Positions 32,160-35,260 of a DNA stretch of 35,260 nt are shown here, piece by piece. Position 1 is the first letter of the stretch. The number at the start of each line of letters is the position of its first letter. Source of the stretch: Amanita rubescens (lineage: Eukaryota; Basidiomycota; Agaricomycetes; Agaricales; Amanitaceae); NCBI GenBank assembly GCA_015039365.1, contig WION01000544.1, positions 1 through 35,260 on the forward strand, read 5' to 3'. Made by a program: the position numbers and the translations under genes. The notes under the pieces are model-generated. The model did not search any database. It saw only the letters and a program-made list of their open reading frames with translations, and was not told where the DNA came from.

Positions 32160-33318
32160 CGAGTCCGAGCCTCCGAAGTACGAGGGCTCGTCGGTTGGAG
32201 AACGTACTCACCGCCACAGCGAAAGTGCTAGGAGCAGTCATCCCCAGAGCGGAAGTGGCCGGAGCTGTCGAAATCTGAAGATACCACCAAATCCCCTCAT
32301 GTACTGTTCATCGCACACGGTGTATTGGTAACAGCATTGGGCAAGTCCATGATGTTGACATGATTGATTTGCAGATGGTGATACCGCCATCAACGTTTAC
32401 GGAAGAGTGATGAGTAGACGTAACACAGATTGAGTCAAGGCGGGTTTGGATTAATGCTAGTTAGTGTTTGAAACATTGCCCCTGCTTTTAAAACGCACCT
32501 CTGCTGCACATCCATCGAAGACTTTCTCCAAAGCTTCTCCACAGTTCTTCTTAACTCCCGCCCCAAACCTGCCGAGCCCTAACCCTCAAGCCTTTACCAA
32601 CGCCATTGGGAATGCATACAATGTCGTGAAACCCTCTCCCAATTCAGCTTGCCCGTACAGGCTCGTCGTGCGGCTACATCCGCCGTTCCAAACGGTAAAA
32701 GATGTTTGCCACGTTAGCATCGCCGGTGGGTTGAGTCTGTTCTCGTTTCCTGCCTGAGCGTTTGGAGGGGCTAGGTACTAGAAAGAGAAACGTAATTTCT
32801 ACGTCTTGAGTATAAATTTTGACGCTCGCATGAGAAGTTTGACTGACACCTTTGATACGAAGCACGCTACCTCCGACCGTCGAAGGAACAATAACCTCAT
32901 TCCAGTCTTGACCTCGAATGGTTTGCCAGCGTTGCAGACGAGCAAGTTTTCATCTCCTTTTTCTTCCCCTATCTCATTCAATGACGTGCACGATGGTAGA
33001 GATACGCGTCGAAGGGAAGTGAACTGCTTGGCCCATTCATGGCAGCGACGTTCCTCCGCATATAATGCCTAGGATCGCATTTCCTCGCATCTGCCCGTGC
33101 CCAACCTCGAGGAGTGGATGTCAACGGACTGGATAACAGTCCTCGCGCAAAGTGCTGGGAGCGGGAAGGATTGGTACATTGGCGGGGTTGGGATTGATTG
33201 GGTAGGAGGCACGGCGGGTGGAGTAGACGGAAAAGGAGACCGATCGTCATAGTAGCGGACGGGAGACATGAACAAGTCCCAGACTGCGACTTGGAGTTTA
33301 TAAACATTGGGGTCAGTG
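32160..33318. other. intergenic, no gene recognised
   Basis: Includes the probable leader and promoter of the small minus-strand gene. Short open frames on both strands show no family pattern. Confidence 0.45.
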
Positions 33319-33601
33319 GCGGACAGCATTCGAGTCCACTGTCTTGAATCGTTTCCGCGAAAGAATGGATCATTTGATGCGAGTGGAGCTAAGAAAGATC
33401 CATGAGGGAGACGATCGATTCCCTGTTGGAAGTGGGTAAGCGAGCTCGTTAGATGATGGAAGAACGGATGCACGCGTCGAGCCGAAGAAACCGGAAAAGG
33501 AGAATCCAACTGATATGTGATGTCGTCAAAGGGGCCTTGGATCCCCGTTACCAGCGCGAGTTGGTGCATCTCAGTGGTGAGATGATATGCACACTGAAGA
33601 G
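33319..33601 (+). pseudogene. multiply deleted last-exon fragment of the large ankyrin gene
   Basis: Blocks of copy B exon 14 (30942-31442) occur here in order with the intervening bases missing: TTGAATCGTTTCCGCGAAAG, GCGAGTGGAGCTAAGAAAG, GGGAGACGATCGATTCCCTG, GATGATGGAAGAACGGATGC, CGTCGAGCCGAAGAAACCGG, TGTGATGTCGTCAAAGGGGC, GATGATATGCACACTGAAGA. At least six internal deletions of roughly 10-50 nt separate them. The segment follows copy B more closely than copy A and cannot be translated as a unit. Confidence 0.85.
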
Positions 33602-34248
33602 TCTAATCTAATCTTATCTACATCGACAGTCACATCAACGTCACTTTGTCACACGGAGACGTCACGCCAGCAGGTGGATCAACGGGATGCAGTCGCGAAG
33701 ACCTGCTTCAAAATCCCTTGCTTTCGACGTTCATCTCTTCAAGTTCATTGTTTCAGACCGTCTTTCTCTCCACAGCACCTCTCCGCCCTTTTTGTACTTT
33801 TCCTCTTATTTCTTGAGTGCACTATGTATATGCGTTCACAAGATGCAAGTGCGAGATTAACTCGCAAGTTGAAAATCGGGCGGTGGAAGATGGAGAATCA
33901 GGAGGGGAGTATGGAGAGCTGTTTGGGGGGAGAGCGATAGCAATCGGAAGCAAGGCGAAACGTGGTGAAACCAAATACGACCAAATAAACACTGCCACCC
34001 ATCGCTCACTTGCCAGTGAAACAAAAGGTGACTTGACAGTTCACCTAACCGATTTTCTGCTCGTCGTTGGCGTTGTCGACGACGACATTCTCTTCCTGGC
34101 CATCACCATTGACCCCAGCGACATCAGGGACTGGGTCCTCGGTACACCCTCATTTGTGCCAGACCCCCATTTTGGGTTTTCCGAGCCAAACTATTCTCAC
34201 AGCACAGACGACAATCCGGCCGAGTCTCTCAAGATAACCATTCCAGCT
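33602..34248 (+). other. upstream region of the ATAD2/Yta7-like gene
   Basis: The frame is open upstream of the chosen start to 33817, but that part has no family similarity. Pyrimidine-rich stretches (about 33765-33815) resemble a fungal promoter. No clear TATA box. Confidence 0.4.
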
Positions 34249-35260
34249 ATGCCGACATCCACCCGTGCGCAGTCTCGTCTGTCAAATCGTGGAGGGGTCT
34301 CGGCGGGCTCTGCCCCTTCTGGGTCAGAGTATCATGAAAGTGAAAAGTCCATGGATGTAAATTCCGATCATGTCGTCCTGCCGGATGAACCCAAGCCTCA
34401 ATATATACAGACGAAAAAAGGTCGAACGATTCTCAAACGGCAATATACGGAACTGGACACGAGCGAAGACGATGGATTTGGCAACGTTAAGAAACGGAAT
34501 TATCGCGGAGATACTTCAGCAGACCAATTGTTTAACGATGATGTCGAAGCGACCAACGCTTCACGCGCTCAGCCTATCGACGAGGATGACGCTGACGACG
34601 CCGACGAACAGGCACCACGTCGAGCTCTTCGTCGCCGTCGAACGGAGACCCAAACTCTTGGAGGCTTTATCGTTGATGACGATGATTCAAAGACGCGCCA
34701 TACCAGGTTGAGGTCTAAACAAGAGGCGGAAAGGAAGGCCCAAGAAAATGGGGTCAAGATCTCTAAAAGACGCAGTACTCGCAATAGCACCCGTGCTGGA
34801 TATGAAGATGACAACTACGTCGATCATCCATCGTCGTTGGGCTCTGCTGATGGCGATGGATCCCTTGGAGGATGCGCCACGCACATCGTCGGACATTGAC
34901 GTAGAACCAGATCCGGAACCAGAGCCAGAGCCAGAGCCAGAAGACGATGGCAAACCATATTCCCTACGGCAGAGGCAACCTATCAACTATGCAATTCCGC
35001 CTCCCCTGGAGGATTTGCCCAAACCTCCTCAGAGACAACCTGCGGGCCGAAGCAACAAGGGTGGTCTCCATGGTGGTCACAAGAAACGTGGACCTGGATG
35101 GAGCGCGTCGGGAGCCGAGCTTAGTAGATGGATAAGAATGCCTGGTGATGATTCGGTAAGACTCGATATATGCGTGCTTTTCAACATGATTTTGACTCAC
35201 GATGCAGGATTCTGATTATGGTACAAGAACACCTCGCAAGTCTTTTGGGGCGAACCTTGC
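34249..35260 (+). CDS. ATAD2/Yta7-like AAA ATPase with bromodomain, N-terminal part (partial)
   Basis: The start at 34249 gives MPTSTRAQSRLSNRGG, a basic N-terminus followed by acidic and Arg-rich segments (DEDDADDADEQ, RRALRRRRTE), a proline-glutamate repeat (PEPEPEPEPE), and the conserved block PYSLRQRQPINYAIPPPLED. I recall that block, plus GPGWSASGAELSRWIRMPGD, from fungal Yta7/ATAD2 chromatin proteins, whose AAA and bromodomain parts would lie beyond the window. A 52-nt GT-AG intron at 35156-35207 joins GDDS to DSDYGTRTPRKSFG, in frame to the window end. Between about 34845 and 34870 the reading frame changes by one: either one extra base in CTTGGAGGATGCG, or a 52-nt intron 34819-34870 (GTCGAT...TGGAG) that would also restore the frame. 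Residues on both sides look family-like, so I favour an extra base. Confidence 0.7.

Noticed and set aside
31692..32231. Plus-strand frame of 179 codons overlapping the small minus-strand gene
   Set aside because: The minus frame has the recognisable PD-(D/E)XK-like family pattern; the plus frame has none.
1..35260. Transposon or giant mobile element (Starship-like) as the cause of the rearrangements
   Set aside because: No transposase, reverse transcriptase, tyrosine recombinase, terminal inverted repeats or LTRs were seen in the window.

Overview
The window looks like nuclear DNA of a basidiomycete fungus, probably a mushroom-forming agaricomycete. Genes are split by many introns of about 46-60 nt with GTRNGT donors, CTRAY-like branch sites and YAG acceptors. 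The gene families fit as well: agaricomycete F-box proteins with a [LV]LPNE[IL]LGR[VI]F motif, a DUF6535 membrane protein, two basidiomycete PD-(D/E)XK-like proteins, and an ATAD2/Yta7-type gene at the right edge. No tRNA, rRNA, CRISPR array or intact transposon was seen. All calls come from reading the sequence and recalling families; no database search was run.

Layout. 1-4.8 kb: an F-box gene broken by a frameshift, a saposin-like fragment that runs into a purine-rich minisatellite, and a decayed 5' fragment of the large gene that follows. 4.8-10.7 kb: copy A of a 14-exon gene (1746 codons after splicing, my model) with a nucleotidyltransferase-like N-terminal domain followed by ankyrin repeats. 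10.8-13.7 kb: a minus-strand hypothetical ORF and a five-exon DUF6535 gene. 14.3-14.7 kb: an internal fragment of the large gene. 15-18.6 kb: two paralogous minus-strand F-box genes. 19.4-20.1 kb: a mosaic of an MGM101 fragment and three separate pieces of the large gene's locus. 20.1-21.8 kb: a four-exon PD-(D/E)XK nuclease-like gene with the same upstream repeat as copy A. 22.3-25 kb: a tandem duplication of a small secreted-protein gene, second copy frameshifted. 25.6-31.5 kb: copy B of the large gene, intact, with the same 14-exon structure. 31.5-32.1 kb: a small minus-strand PD-(D/E)XK-like gene converging on copy B. 33.3-33.6 kb: another heavily deleted fragment of the large gene. 34.2 kb to the end: the 5' part of an ATAD2/Yta7-like AAA-ATPase gene.

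The main result is the spliced model of the two large paralogues. Exon number and splice phases agree in both copies, 11 of 14 exon lengths are identical, and the three that differ do so by multiples of three. Fragments scattered between and around them retain introns, UTR and promoter pieces, so the region reads as a decayed genomic array of one gene. Its N-terminal GGS...SDxDLFLWG pattern suggests a DNA-polymerase-beta-like nucleotidyltransferase fold joined to a large ankyrin scaffold, and two putative nuclease genes lie in the same neighbourhood. Any joint function is inference.
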